This document shows, in pieces, positions 1 to 11,130 of a stretch of DNA of 64,000 bases. The stretch covers positions 12,735,848 through 12,799,847 of the forward strand of contig NW_026622986.1 of the NCBI RefSeq assembly GCF_023065955.2, written 5' to 3'. The notes under the pieces were generated by a model that saw nothing but the letters and a program-made list of their open reading frames with translations, did no database searches and had not been told where the DNA came from. The stretch is from Ursus arctos (taxonomy: Eukaryota; Chordata; Mammalia; Carnivora; Ursidae). The translations under genes and the position numbers were made by a program. The stretch's first letter is position 1, and each line of letters begins with the position of its first letter.

Positions 1-511
1 ACATACAAAATATGGTGTATAATGTATATGTAAATTATAACAAATAATAATAAAACCATTTGGTTTTCACCCAGCTGAAGAAGTAGAATATAACTAATAT
101 ATCTTCCAACTTCCTCCCAGTAGCATTCCCCTTTTTTCTCAACAGACATAATCAGTATTGGGAATGTGCTGATTTTTTTTTTTTTTAGAAAAGCATTTAG
201 AAGGCAGGTACGTGGCTTTGCAAACATGTCAAACTGGAAATTAAGAGCACACTGACACTTGGGAAACTGAGATTAGAATCTCCACCAACTGTAGGCACGA
301 TTATAAATAGAGTGCCCTGTTAAGTGAAGACAACTTATTTTAAGTATCATAAAAGCAAAGTGAGTTATAATGATTAAAATAAGTACCATGGAAATAGTTA
401 GGGGTATCTTAGTCATTACTGAAGTGACCAAGATTCACCAAAGGATAACTATAACTTTTAAGGGCAATAAAGAATATATAAATTAGGAACTGCTCATTTT
501 TTCATATTACT
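1..511. other. unique AT-rich DNA, no gene seen
   Basis: I see no exon, RNA gene or recognisable repeat here. The stretch is AT-rich with a short T run near 173-186. It is either intergenic or lies in a 5'-UTR intron of the gene that starts coding at 37828. Confidence 0.5.
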
Positions 512-733
512 TAGATTTCTACTTTATTTTTTTAAAGGTTTTATTTATTTATTTGACAGAGAGAGAGACAGCCAGTGAGAGAGAGACAGGCAGGGGAGTG
601 GGAGAGGAAGAAGCAGGCTCCCAGCAGAGGAGCCTGATGTGGGGCTCAATCCCAGGACTCTGGGATCACGCCCTGAGCCGAAGGCAGACGCTTAATGACT
701 GAGCCACCCAGGCGCCCCTAGATTTCTACTTTA
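512..733 (-). mobile_element. CAN-SINE (tRNA-Lys type), minus strand, with 15-bp target duplication
   Basis: On the + strand the copy reads poly(T), TTTATTTATTTGACAGAGAG, then the complement of the tRNA-like head ending GCCACCCAGGCGCCCC, so the element is on the minus strand. A perfect direct repeat TAGATTTCTACTTTA flanks it at 512-526 and 719-733. The element proper is about 527-718. The intact duplication suggests a fairly recent insertion. Confidence 0.95.
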
Positions 734-744
734 AATACAATTCA

Positions 745-1097
745 GTCATTCAAAAATATTTGCCAAGCACTATTCCAGGTGCTTAAGACATGTTGGTGAA
801 CAAGAGAGACAAAGATCTCTGCATTTATAGAGTTTATATTTTAATGGGGAGATACAGACAATAGTTAGTAAACATAATAAATAAAATAAGTGAAAGGTGT
901 CTAAAAAAAAGACAAAGTTGGGGCGCCTGGGTAGTGCAGTCGTTAAGCGTCTGCCTCCGGCTCAGGGCGTGATCCCGGTGTTCTGGGATCGAGTCCCACA
1001 TCGGGCTCCTCGGCTGGGAGCCTGCTTCTTCCTCTCCCGCTCCCCCTGCTTGTGTTCCCTCTCTCGCTGGCTGTCTCTCTGTCAAATAAATAAATAA

Positions 1098-1130
<33 letters not shown>

Positions 1131-1840
1131 GACAAAGTTGAGCAAAGTAAAGTTGTATTTAATAAAGTGGTCAGGCTTGGCCTCACTGGGTAGATATGAT
1201 TTGAACAGAGTTTTGAAGGAGTTAACTAAGAGGCTCTCTGAGGGAACTGTGTTCTCAGCAGTGGGAACAGCCAGTGCCAAGGCTGTAAGGCAGGGATCTG
1301 CCTGGTGTATTCAAGAAACAAGAAGGCCCATGTGGCTAGAAGGTATATGAACAGGAAGAGAGTAGCAGAAGATGTGGTTGGAGAGGAGCACAAAGAGGTG
1401 GCAGATCATGTAGGGTCTTGTAGGCCATTGTAAGAATTTTCGCTTTTACTCTGAGTGAATTGAGGTGCTATTGTGGGGTTCTGGGGAAAGGAGTAGCATG
1501 ATCTGACTTACATATAAAAGGCTTACTCTGATTGCTTGAGAATAAGCTGAGCAGAGTAAGGATGAAAGCCAGGAGCCCATTAGGAAGCTTTGGGAATCAC
1601 CATGTATTTTGAAGGTACAGCCAACAGGATGTGGGGTTTGAGAGAAAGAGGAATCTGTGATGACTCCAAAGTCTTGGCCTAAACAACTGGAAGATGGAAC
1701 TGCCATCAGTTGACAGGGGGAGGTTGGAGAGGAGATGGTCAGAAGTTCAGGTTCAGATATGGATATGAAGTATCAACTGGGAAAAACTATGCGCTTATTA
1801 CATATATGGCTAAGGTCATTCAGGCTAAGCAGCTATTTGG
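745..1840 (-). mobile_element. L2 LINE 3' portion, minus strand, interrupted by a SINE
   Basis: The + strand reads as the reverse complement of the L2 3' region: a CATTCAAAAATATTTGCCAAG-like end near 748, then blocks resembling GGGAACAGCCAGTGCCAAGG, AGATCATGTAGGGTCTTGTAGG and TGACTCCAAAGTCTTGGCC. The copy is old and diverged. A CAN-SINE (921-1130) splits it, and the L2 resumes after 1141. There is no usable reading frame. The family is assigned from memory of the consensus. Confidence 0.75.
909..1140 (+). mobile_element. CAN-SINE, plus strand, nested in L2
   Basis: The head GGGCGCCTGGGTAGTGCAGT starts at 921, followed by the CT-rich part, AATAAATAAATAAAAATC and a 26-A tail (1105-1130). The direct repeat AAGACAAAGTTG flanks it at 909-920 and 1129-1140. 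It lies inside the L2 copy, so it is younger than that element. The long pure A tail also indicates a young insertion. Confidence 0.95.
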
Positions 1841-3195
1841 GAAGATACTGTTTTTCTCATTTTACAAAATTAGAAATGATAGTTTGAGAGTTAAAGAAAT
1901 GGGACATAAAACCAGATCTTTTAGATCCTAAAACTTTAACCGTTTTTTCAAAATTTGCTGAAAAGGGAAGGAAAAAAAACCCTTGCTGAAAGGGTCGACC
2001 AATAATCTTTATTATACAGATAAGAATATAGTCAACTAATCAGTAATATTCCACCTCTATGAGACTCTAGACAATGAAAATTATTTTTAATGAGTGGAAA
2101 GGCAAGAAATAGATACTAAAGATACACACATAAAGTGCTAACTAGTGACATGAGCATTATACAATACCAGGTTTCTGTGATCGTGTTTAATAAAAGATTC
2201 TCCTTTTCCACAAAGGAGATTTTTATCTCAACCAGAGGCTAAGGTATTTATATTTTCATAATCTGAGGCCAAATTCAGAAGAGAAGGGAGTGGTACAGCT
2301 GGATTTCAGATGGATGCAAGTGTTCAAGCAGGGCTGAGGGGTCACTAACAGCTGTTGAAGAGTGTTCGATGACACTGTTATAGTGCTTGGAAAGCTGAAA
2401 GTACTTCCTACTTCATTAGGAAGTATACTGAAATGGTGATAATTGATGTTTCATTTGTTCTACTATAACAGGCATCAAAACAGCATAGTTATGGAATGAC
2501 AGTATTTAGTGGAATGCTGCTTAAGTGGTCGATTACCATTTAATAGACTGTGTTTTTCACCAGGCAAAACTCCAGTCTTCAATTAAGTGCATTAAGATTT
2601 CATCTCAAAAATAAAAGAAAGAATTCTTTAGGGAAGGGGGGAATACCACAAAATTTTTCGCAGTAGATTTACAGTGTATTAATTACGTTACTAATTAAGT
2701 AAATTTATCTAAGGCTATTCTATTTATAGTACAACATTAACAAACTTATTCATGTCTGCTCATAACATAAAATTCACAACTGACAGGTCAATGAACTGAG
2801 TAGCTTCAGGATATAGTATTGGTTTGTTTTTTTTTTTAAGAGGATGGCTTCCTTCTGATTAAATTCCATAAATGATATGGCTTAGCAAACCAAGACTATT
2901 TCTTAACATGCTTACTAATTCAGTGACCTTATATTTACCCTATTGCAAGCAACAAACAGAAATGAAGTTGTTTAGGCCATGATTGTGGGCAAATGCAATG
3001 CAGTGCTATAAACACATGGCTCATAAGACCGCTACTGACTAGAGAAGCTGAAACTCCAAGGTATTTTACTCCACTGACTGTCAGAGCAGAGAAGCATCCT
3101 TCAAAGCAAGGCTTAGAGGGGGAGTATGGTTCATATGGATATACTTGAGTTACATGAAACTGCTCAACATGCTGCAATCAGAACTTTTATTTTTT
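1841..3195. other. unique DNA, no gene seen
   Basis: This is AT-rich DNA without a coding frame that looks like protein, and without a repeat I can name. An 80-codon minus-strand frame (2935-3177) has no recognisable domain and looks like chance. Confidence 0.45.
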
Positions 3196-3560
3196 TCACT
3201 TTCCACACACATCTATTGAAGGCCAGCCATGTGCCCAGCATGGAGGGTATAAAATAGAATAAGATATGGCCCCAAACCTGAAGAACCTTCTAGTTGAGTG
3301 GGAGAGACAGACCTGTAAATAAACACATTCCAGTGTCTGATATGCAATGATAGGTGCAAAAATAATACGGTGAAGAAGGTGACTATAGGGAAGACATTAT
3401 ATGGGGACAGGGGGTGACCAAGAGGCACTTTGAAGGATAAAGGTATTTTCAGGTGGCCTGTGGAAGAAGACCACCCCAGCCACCACATGTATGAAAGAGT
3501 TTGGCAGTGCTGGAGCATAAAGTATAGTGGGAAAGGAAATGGGGCAATTCTGATTTAACG
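3195..3560 (-). mobile_element. L2 LINE fragment, minus strand (diverged)
   Basis: The + strand resembles the reversed L2 3' end: ATCTATTGAAGGCCAGCCATGTGCCCAGCATGG, a block like GAACCTTCTAGTTGAGTGGGAGAGACAG, and further on TTTGGCAGTGCTGGAGCATAAAG. These match the order of blocks in the other L2 copies of this window. It is heavily decayed. Confidence 0.55.
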
Positions 3561-3659
3561 CTTGGTGAGTAATATTCAAATTAGGTTCATATGATACAGT
3601 CACCACAGTCTATCATCTCTGAGTCAAATATCTAGGCACTTGTAATAACAGAACTTGTA

Positions 3660-4025
3660 GCACTCTAGACCAGCCCTGTTCAATAAAAATATAATGCAAA
3701 CCATATGTATAACTTAAAATTTTCAAGAAGCCACATTAGAAGCAGTAAAAAACAATAACACTAATTTTAGTAATATATTTTATTTTATATATGTCCCAAA
3801 TGGTCATTTAGTTAATTAATATTAGTTATACTAAATTGCATTAAATTTAAGTAATATTAAAATTATTGAAGTCTTTTATTCTTTTTGGTATCTTGAAGAT
3901 ACCAAGTCTTTTAAACCAAGCATGTTTTACCCTTCAAGCACATCCCCATTTGAACTAGCCACAAATGAAGTACTCAACAGCCTCATGATCAAGTGACTAC
4001 CAAAGTAGACAGCGCAACTCTAGAT
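3660..4025. mobile_element. ancient DNA-transposon-like interspersed repeat (family not assigned)
   Basis: The pattern runs CCAGCCCTGTTCAATAAAAATATAATG, then AAGCCACATTAGAAGCAG, and ends in ACTAGCCACAAATGAAGTACTCAACAGCC and GTAGACAGCGCA. I recognise this as a common old mammalian MER-type repeat, probably a hAT-like non-autonomous element, but I cannot give the family name with certainty. Confidence 0.5.
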
Positions 4026-4865
4026 AACGGCACAATTATTGTATCCTAACCATGCGTTGACTCTTCAGATGCATGGAGGATATTAGATGAATTATGAAGT
4101 AAGCTAAAGGGGAAAAAAAGGGAATAGCATTTTCTGTTAGTATGGAATCTGCCCCTGGAAACTGATTTTAATTCATATTTTATTAGTCCTTTAGCAACAA
4201 AAACAAACTCAGATTATCATTGCTTACATTCCTTTTTATTCTTTCTCTTCCCCTCCTGCCTTATTTTTTGGATTCTGCCTAATAGTAACAGGGACTGAAA
4301 AAGAATGGAAATAAATGGTGGAGCAGTGTGCCCTAAACCCACATCCGGCAAAATGTGAACTGTTGCCCTAGGCGACAGTGGTTACCACCTCTCTCTCTTT
4401 CTTTCTCTCTCTCTCCGCCCCCCCTTCCACCTACTAGTTCATAAGCGTCAACAGTAACCCTCTTTGTTGTGATTCCCAACTCCAGAAATACACCTCCTTG
4501 TGGGGGAGGGGGGCAGGTAGTGATAAGATTTGGAAGATGGAGTTGTTTTGATTCATGGGTTTGGTATGAAAAAGCCTCAGGGATATTCTGATGCCCTCTC
4601 TTGTTCAGAATGGTTAAGAATCTCTGTCGTAGAAACAGTATTTACAGATGTCCTTCCCAATGGCTTGGTCTTTTTAAAATGCCTGGTCTATGAAAAAACG
4701 GCAGTCCAGCTCAGTTTCTAGGTACACAGAAATGCAACAAACAAAAGTACCCATCCAGTTGTGAACATGGGAATGTGTGTGTGAATATGTACCTGACGTT
4801 TGTCTCCTCTACTTGTTTTAGGTGGAGAATATCGTAATAAAAGTCATGATGCTATTGATAACAAT
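4026..4865. other. unique DNA with a short pyrimidine tract
   Basis: No gene is seen. A CT-rich low-complexity tract occupies about 4389-4430, followed by CCGCCCCCCC. The 63-codon plus frame at 4530-4721 has no protein features I recognise. Confidence 0.45.
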
Positions 4866-4867
4866 GA

Positions 4868-5035
4868 TAGCTGACATTATCACTATATGTGGGCCTGGCA
4901 CTATACTAAACACTTTACAGATGTCGTCTCATCCCCGTGAGAGAGGGGCTGTTTTCATTGCCATTTTACAGCTGAGGAAACTAAGCCAACAGAGAGGTTA
5001 AATAACTTGCCCAAGATTACCCAGGGGCTGAGTGT
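4868..5035 (-). mobile_element. MIR SINE, minus strand
   Basis: The + strand carries the complement of the MIR core: GGCACTATACTAAACACTTTACAG, then CCATTTTACAGCTGAGGAAACTAAG, AGAGAGGTTAAATAACTTGCCCAAG. It is an ancient mammal-wide SINE with no target duplication left. Confidence 0.8.
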
Positions 5036-5224
5036 ATTTACTGAGTAAATGGTGTGTGTCAACATTTGATGAAAATACAAGGTTCCATATTTGAACTCAT
5101 AACGTAGTGTGAAAGGCAGACACACAGTTATATTAGAGCTGGACATACAGACACTGTAACAGAGGTATGAGCAAAGCAGCTGCCAGTTTGCACCTCTTAA
5201 TAATTACAACCCTTATTTTCAAAA

Positions 5225-5440
5225 GGCAACATGGCATGCTGATTGTGAATGTGAACTTTCAAGTTAGACCCAGGCACCGTCCAGTTCATTGCTCACTAGC
5301 TGCATGAGCATGAATTATTTAATTTCTCTAGGCTTGAGTTTTATAACCTATAAAATTAGAATAATGTCACCACATCATGGGATTGTTTTGAAAATTAAAT
5401 GAGACACTCTGGGGGTCTGACCTGTAGTGACTGTTCCATA
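5225..5440 (+). mobile_element. MIR SINE, plus strand
   Basis: The sense MIR pattern is visible: CTCACTAGCTGCATGAGC, TTATTTAATTTCTCTAGGC, ACCTATAAAATTAGAATAATG, GGGATTGTTTTGAAAATTAAATGAGA. It lies about 190 bp from an oppositely oriented MIR at 4868-5035. Confidence 0.75.
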
Positions 5441-5747
5441 TTTATAACTCCTACTATAGTTATTTTAAAGTCGGCATTAATGTATATTAATATGAACTAG
5501 TGTATATGGAGTTCTAAGTCCAGCCATGACTCTATGCCAGGTACCAAGAGAGTTAAGGTATAAGTTTTTCCTCTGCAACATAGTTGAGAAGATAACAGTA
5601 CACATAAAGAGAGAGATAAACCATAAGGAAGCTGATTAACTGTCCAGTTAGTGATCCTCACACTGCTGCTACAGGATTCAAGATGAGGGTAAATCACTAG
5701 GACCCAGCAGTGAGCCTGGAGCTGGCCTGGCGTAGTGGGTAGGAATA

Positions 5748-5816
5748 ATATAATATAATAATAATATAATATAATAATAATATAATATAATATAATTAAT
5801 ATAATATAATATAGCA
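5748..5816. repeat. AATAT/AATATAATA-type AT microsatellite
   Basis: This is a roughly 70-bp tract of interspersed AATAT and AATAATAT units, ending just before GCACAGAGGC. It is likely to be length-polymorphic. Translations of it are low complexity and not genes. Confidence 0.9.
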
Positions 5817-7055
5817 CAGAGGCAATACAAATTATGTGTATGGAGGAAGAGAAAGAAACTGGTTTAATGAAAGATGTTGATGAATTTGGAGTGGTATGTG
5901 CAGTGACTTGTCAATGAGCTCATCCTGGAAGATATTTTCTCTGATCAGCTTTTCTAGCTAGCTGGGAACATGCCAGGCTGGCCTGCATGCAAGCAGCAAT
6001 GAGGGCTGTAGATCAACCATCTACTTTCTGCTTTCTGACTAGAAGCACTGGCCTCCCTGCCACCTACTCCTTCACCTTCTGCTTGTCTTTCTCTGATTGA
6101 CATGGACTTTCCAGATTTGGTGTTTGTACCCTTTGGAACAGGAGTGCCCAGATAGCCTACTGACTTGATCTTGGAGACTGCTGATGTTCCTCGGGCTATA
6201 GCACAAACCCAGGTCACTACTGGAAAAGGCATCAGGGGCCAGTTGCCCCTGGTGCATATTGACAGGAGGGCCTTGAATGGCCCTCCACAATTTGATCTAA
6301 AGGGACGAGAGAACAATTTCATTTCTGACAGGTTGTCTCTGCTGCAGAACTTCATTTGTGTTACTCAGGAATCTGCTGGGACAATGAGCCAAATGGTATA
6401 AGGAGTTCAGACTCTACCAAGAGGCAAATAAATGATAGACATGCCAAGAAAAACAATATATTTCTTAGCTAATTGAAATATAAATGTGAACCATAAATTA
6501 AGGACTGTGAATGTATCATCAAAAAAAAAATGTTTAAGGATTTGTAGTTTAACTTAGTAAAGTTACATGGTAACTGTTATGTGAAACACATATAAAACAC
6601 ATACACTTCTAGAAGTTGACTTTCACTCCATTATCTGCTGATTCCATTGTTTAGGGTTCTTGAGGTTTTGGGGTGTTTTGTTTTGTTTTGCTGGTATCTG
6701 TGTATTTTAAATCAAGGATTAATTTCTATGCCAGGTTAATCAGTAATCTTTCTATGGTTGGACTCAATCTAAGCCAGTGTTGCTTTGTCTTGTTCTGGTC
6801 TGGTTGTTTGCAGGAGCAATCATAAATTTACCCTAAATCCATTTGGATTGGTCCTGGATTATAGCCGTATAGTGATTGCTGTTACAGTTTCTTTTTATTT
6901 TTATCATAGTGGCTGTTTCACTATTATGTACATTTGTACAAACGACTCAATGAGTATTTTCTGTTTCAATGTGCAGAGCACTGTAAGTTGTTACATCACA
7001 GAGAAAAAGGCCTTTTTGGGGGGGACCTTAAGATATAAAAAACCACTCTGCTGTC
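5817..7055. other. unassigned DNA with overlapping open frames at 5954-6401
   Basis: No gene can be named. Between 5954 and 6401 both strands are unusually open: minus frames of 133 codons (5954-6355) and 72 codons (6072-6290), and a plus frame of 78 codons (6165-6401). No domain or splice pattern is recognised. The segment 5890-6400 is richer in GC than its surroundings and could be a decayed repeat or a retrocopy. The rest (6400-7055) is plain AT-rich DNA. Confidence 0.4.
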
Positions 7056-7059
7056 AATA

Positions 7060-8135
7060 GCATCCATTTAAAAATGACTCATACTATACACAAAAATTAA
7101 CTCAAAATGGATCATAGACCTAAATGAAGGGCTAAAATTGTAAAACTCTTGGGAAAAACATAGGATTAGATCTTTATAACCTTGGGTGAAGTAATAGTCT
7201 CTTAGATGTAATACCAAACAAACACACAACACGCACAAATAGATAAATTGAACTACTTTCAAATTTAAAACTTCTGTGCTGCAGAGTGCTGTAAAGAAAG
7301 TACAAAGACAATGCACAGAATAGAAGAAAATATTTTATTTGCAAATTGTTTACAGAACGTCCCCACCTATGATGGTTCAACTTATAATTGTTTGGATTTA
7401 CCATGGTGTGAAAGCAGTGCTCATTCAGTAGAAACTGTACTTTGAATTTTGGATGTGGATCTTTTCCCAGGCTAAGGATATATGGTACAATACTCTCTCA
7501 TGATGCTGGGCAGCGGCCCCGAGCCTCAGCCCTGGCAGCCACATGATCATGAGAATTAAAATGGATTATATAATATATAATACTAGGGAGAGGATCTGAG
7601 TAGACTTTTTTTCCAAAGAAGATATAGAAATGACCAATTAGCACATGAAAATTGCTCAGCTTCATTAGACATACGGGAAATGCAAATCAAAACCACAATG
7701 AGAACTTCATACTCACTAGGACGGTTATAATCAAAATGACAGTTACGTGTATTGATGGAGAAATTCGAGCTTTCATACACTGCCAGTGGAATGCAAAATC
7801 ATGCCACAGATTTGGAAAAATAGTTCAGCAGTTCCTCAAAAAGTTAAAGTTATCATATAACCCAGCAGTTCCATTCCTGGGAATCCTAAGAGAAATGAAA
7901 ACCTATTCCATGCAAAATCTTGTACACAAATATTCATAGCAGCATAATTAATAATAGCTGAAAAGTGGAAACAACCCAAATGTTCATCAACTAATGAATG
8001 GATAATCAAAATATGGTGTTTCAATACAATGAAATATTCAGCAGTAAAAAGAAACAAAGTGCTGATACATATTACAATGTGGATGAACTTTGAAAACATT
8101 ATTCTAAGTGAAAGAAGCCACACACAAAAGACCAT
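7060..8135 (+). mobile_element. L1M LINE, ORF2 end and 3' UTR, plus strand (left part)
   Basis: The sense L1 ORF2 3' end is recognisable: CTCAAAATGGATCATAGACC, then CAAAGAAGATATAGAAATGACC, GAAATGCAAATCAAAACCACAATGAGA, CAGTTCCTCAAAAAGTTAAAG, and CAATACAATGAAATATTCAGCAG. All frames are broken, so it is a dead copy. About 7352-7570 is an unrelated insert. The L1M is cut near 8135 by a younger inverted L1 and resumes at 10259. Confidence 0.85.
7352..7570. mobile_element. insert inside the L1M, DNA-transposon-like (family not assigned)
   Basis: The block begins near CGTCCCCACCTATGATGG and contains CATTCAGTAGAAACTGTAC, TACAATACTCTCTCATGATG and CTGGGCAGCGGCCCC. It is foreign to L1 and interrupts it. 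I remember this sequence as a mammalian medium-reiterated repeat with transposon-like ends, but I cannot name the family securely, and the second inverted end is not visible. Confidence 0.5.
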
Positions 8136-10258
8136 ATTTTTTAAAAAAAATTTTTATTTAAATTTTGCTTAGTTAACATACAGTGCAATATTGGTTTCTG
8201 GAGTAGAGTTCGGTAATTCGTCACATAAATTCAACACCCAGTGCTCATCACAGCAAGTGCCCTCCTTAATACCCATCACCCATTCAGCCCATCCCCCACC
8301 CACCTCAACCCTCAGTTTGTTCTCTATCATTAAGAGTCTCCTATGGTTTGTTTATCTTTCTCCTTTCTCCCCCATCCTTCTCATACGTTCATCTGAGTGA
8401 GACAGTATGGTATTTCTCCTTCTCTGACTGACTTATTTCACTTAGCATGATACACTCTAGCTCCATCCACGTCATTGCAAATGGCAAGTTTTCATTCTTT
8501 TTAATGGCTGAGTAATATCCCATTGTATATATACCCTGTCTTCTTTATCCATTCATCAGTTGAATGGACATTTGGGCTCTCTCCACGGTTTGGCTATTGT
8601 TGCTAATGCTGCTTTAAATATCAGGGTGCATGTACCCCTTCAAATCTGTATTTTTGTATCCTAGTAGTGCAATTGCTGGATCATAGGGTAGTTCTATTTT
8701 TAACTTTTTGAGGAACCACCACACTGTTCTTCAGAGTGGCTGTACCAGTTTGCATTCCCACCAATAGTGTAAGAGGGTTCCTCTTTCTCCACATCCTCAC
8801 CAATACCTGTTGTTCCTTGTGTTGTTAATTTTAGCCATTCTGACAGGTGTGAAGTGGTATCTCATTATAGTTTTTATTTGTATTTCCCTGATGATGAGTG
8901 ATGTTGAGCATCTTTTCATGTGTCTGTTACCCATCTGGATGTCTTTGGAATAGTATCTATTCATGTCTTCTGCCCATTTCTTAATTGGATTATTTGTTTC
9001 TTAGGTGTCAAGTTTGATAAGTTCTTTATAGATTTTGGATACTAAACCTTTTATCAGATATGTCATTTGCACATATCTTCTCCCTTTCCATTGGCTGCCT
9101 TTTAGTTTCATTGATTGTTTCCTTCACTGTACAGAAGCTTTTTTTCTTGATGAAGTCCCAATAGTTCCTTTTTTGCTTTTTGTTTCTTTTGTCTCCAGAG
9201 ATGGGTCTAGTAAGAAATTGTTATGACCAAGGTCAAAGAGGTATCTGCCTATGTTCTCCTCTAGAATTTTGATGGTTTCCTGTCTCACATTTAGGTCTTT
9301 CAGCCATTTTGAATTTATTTTTGTGTGTGGTGTAAGAAGGTGATCCGGGTTCATTCTTCTGCATGTTGCTGTCCAGTTTTCCCAACACCGTTTGTTGAAG
9401 AGACTATTTTTTCCCATTGGTTATTTTTTCCTGCTTTGTTGAAGATTAGTTGACCATATAGCTGTGGATCCAATTCCGGGTTCTCTATTCCCTTCCATTG
9501 ATCATCTGTTTTTGTGCCAGCACCATACTGTCTTGATGCCTACAGCTTTGTAATATAGCTTGAAATCTGGAATCTTGATGCCTCCAGTTTTGTTTTTCTT
9601 TTCCAGTTTGATTTCACTATTCAGGGTCTTTTGTGGTTCCATACAAATTTTAGGATTGTTTGTTCTAACTCTGTGAAAAATTATGGTGATACTTTGATGA
9701 GGATTGCATTAAATGTGTAGATTGCTTTGGGTAGTATAGACATTTTAACAGTGTTTTTTCCTCCAATCCATGAGCATGGAATGCTTTTCCATTTCTTTAT
9801 GTCCACTTCAGTTTCTTTCCTAGGTGTTCTATAGTTTTCAGAGTACAGATCTTTTTTTTAAGAGGTGGAGGAGGGGCAAAGGGAGAGGGAGAGAGAGAAT
9901 CTTAAGCAGGCTTCACAGCTAGTGCAGAACCCAACAGGGGGGGTCTATCTCACAACCCTGAGATCATGACCTAAGCCAAAATCAAGAGTCAGGTGCTTAA
10001 TCAAGTGAGCCAGGCAGGCACCCCACAGTACTGATCTTTTACCACTTTACCTCTTGTTCCTAGGCATCTTATTGTTTTTGGTGCAATTGCAAATAAGATT
10101 GATTCTTGATTTCTTTTTCTGCTGCTTCATTATTGGTGTATAGAAATGCAACAGATTTCTGCACATTGATTTTATATCCTGCAACTTTGCTGAATTCATG
10201 TATTAGTTCTAGTAATTTTTTGGTAGAGTCTTTTGGGTTTTCTACATAGAGTATCATG
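8136..10258 (-). mobile_element. carnivoran L1, 3' 2 kb (ORF2 end + 3' UTR), minus strand
   Basis: A poly(T)-like start near 8140 leads into the reversed L1 3' UTR (AACATACAGTGCAATATTGG, CAACACCCAGTGCTCATCAC) and then reversed ORF2. On the minus strand 9417-9124 reads the conserved ORF2 C-terminal pattern ([16 protein letters not shown], then [18 protein letters not shown]). The strand also reads [19 protein letters not shown] at 10257-10069, upstream in ORF2. The reading frames are broken. It sits in an older + strand L1M and carries a SINE at about 9850-10026. An imperfect duplication of AAAAGACCATATT-like sequence flanks it (near 8127 and 10262). Confidence 0.85.
9840..10040 (-). mobile_element. 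older CAN-SINE, minus strand, nested in L1
   Basis: The + strand reads a T run, GGAGAGGGAGAGAGAGAATC, CCCTGAGATCATGACC and GAGCCAGGCAGGCACCCC, the complement of a diverged tRNA-Lys SINE. The imperfect flanking repeat is AGTACAGATCTTTT before and AGTACTGATCTTTT after. L1 ORF2 sequence continues on both sides, so it inserted into the L1. Confidence 0.85.
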
Positions 10259-10545
10259 TCAAAAAGATAACATATTGTATGGTTTCATTCATATGAAATG
10301 CCCCCAATAAACAAATTTATATAGAGAGAAAGTAGATTGGTGATTGCTTAGGGGAGGGGAGGGGAGGGAAATGGTGAGTGACTGCTAATGAGTATGGAGT
10401 ATCTTCTAGGAGAGAAGAAAATGTTCTAAAATCAGATTTTAGTGATGATTGCACAACCCTATGGAAATACCAAAAATTATTGAATTATAAACTTTAAATG
10501 TTATGTGAATTATATCTTAATAAAACTATTTTTTAAGATATGGAG
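10259..10545 (+). mobile_element. L1M LINE 3' UTR, plus strand (right part)
   Basis: The sequence picks up where the left part (ending near 8135) stopped: AACATATTGTATGGTTTCATTC, AGAGAGAAAGTAGATTGGTG, GATGATTGCACAACCCT, then the A-rich end AATAAAACTATTTTTTAAG. Both halves join in L1 order, which supports one old copy split by the younger minus-strand L1. Confidence 0.85.
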
Positions 10546-11130
10546 TGCAGAGTCTGTGTTCCAGGTGCTACTGTAACCACTAGGAAGATGAAAAGATGCA
10601 TTAGAAGCAATCTGTGCCCTGGCTGCCGTACATTAAAGAACACATCTGGTGCACCAGGGGATTATAAAGAAAACAGTTGTTATTGCAGCAGATGAGGTTT
10701 TATGGGAAGAACATGATGATGTCTGGAAGGTGAATTTGGAGAAGCTGATGGAGGTTGGACTGTGAAAGAACATAAAAGCCACATTAAAGAGTATAGATTT
10801 TATCCTGCAGACAAGAGAAGCCACTGAAAAGTTTTACTAATTGAAAGGATATGAAGAGATCTGGGTTTTAATAAGAAAACCCTGGTGGCATTTTAGACAC
10901 TGGATTAAAAAAGAGACTAGAGGTGGGGAGGTAAATAGTAAGCAGACGGCAGAGACTGAACTAAGGTGATAGGTGTGGAAAGAATGGGACAAGTTCAAGG
11001 GCATCAGGAAGGCTGCATTGACCAGACGTACTGGCTGACCCAGTTGGGGGCCTCGTGAACAGAAAGATGCCCCTGAAGTTCCTGAGAATGGCTGAGAGGA
11101 GATAATTGGACTATAGGTAGAGGCAAATGT
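10545..11130 (-). mobile_element. probable L2 LINE fragment, minus strand (heavily decayed)
   Basis: Blocks such as GAGAAGCCACTGAAAAGTTTTACTAATTG, AACCCTGGTGGCATTTTAGACACTGG and GAGACTAGAGGTGGGGAGG follow the order of reversed L2 seen elsewhere in the window. The match is weak, and part of this stretch may be unique DNA. Confidence 0.4.

Noticed and set aside
834..1280. 148-codon minus frame
   Set aside because: It spans the complement of a SINE and its poly(A) tail inside an L2; it contains a run of phenylalanines encoded by the A tail.
9124..9417. 97-codon minus frame as a gene
   Set aside because: It is the C-terminal part of L1 ORF2 ([16 protein letters not shown]) within a degenerate L1.
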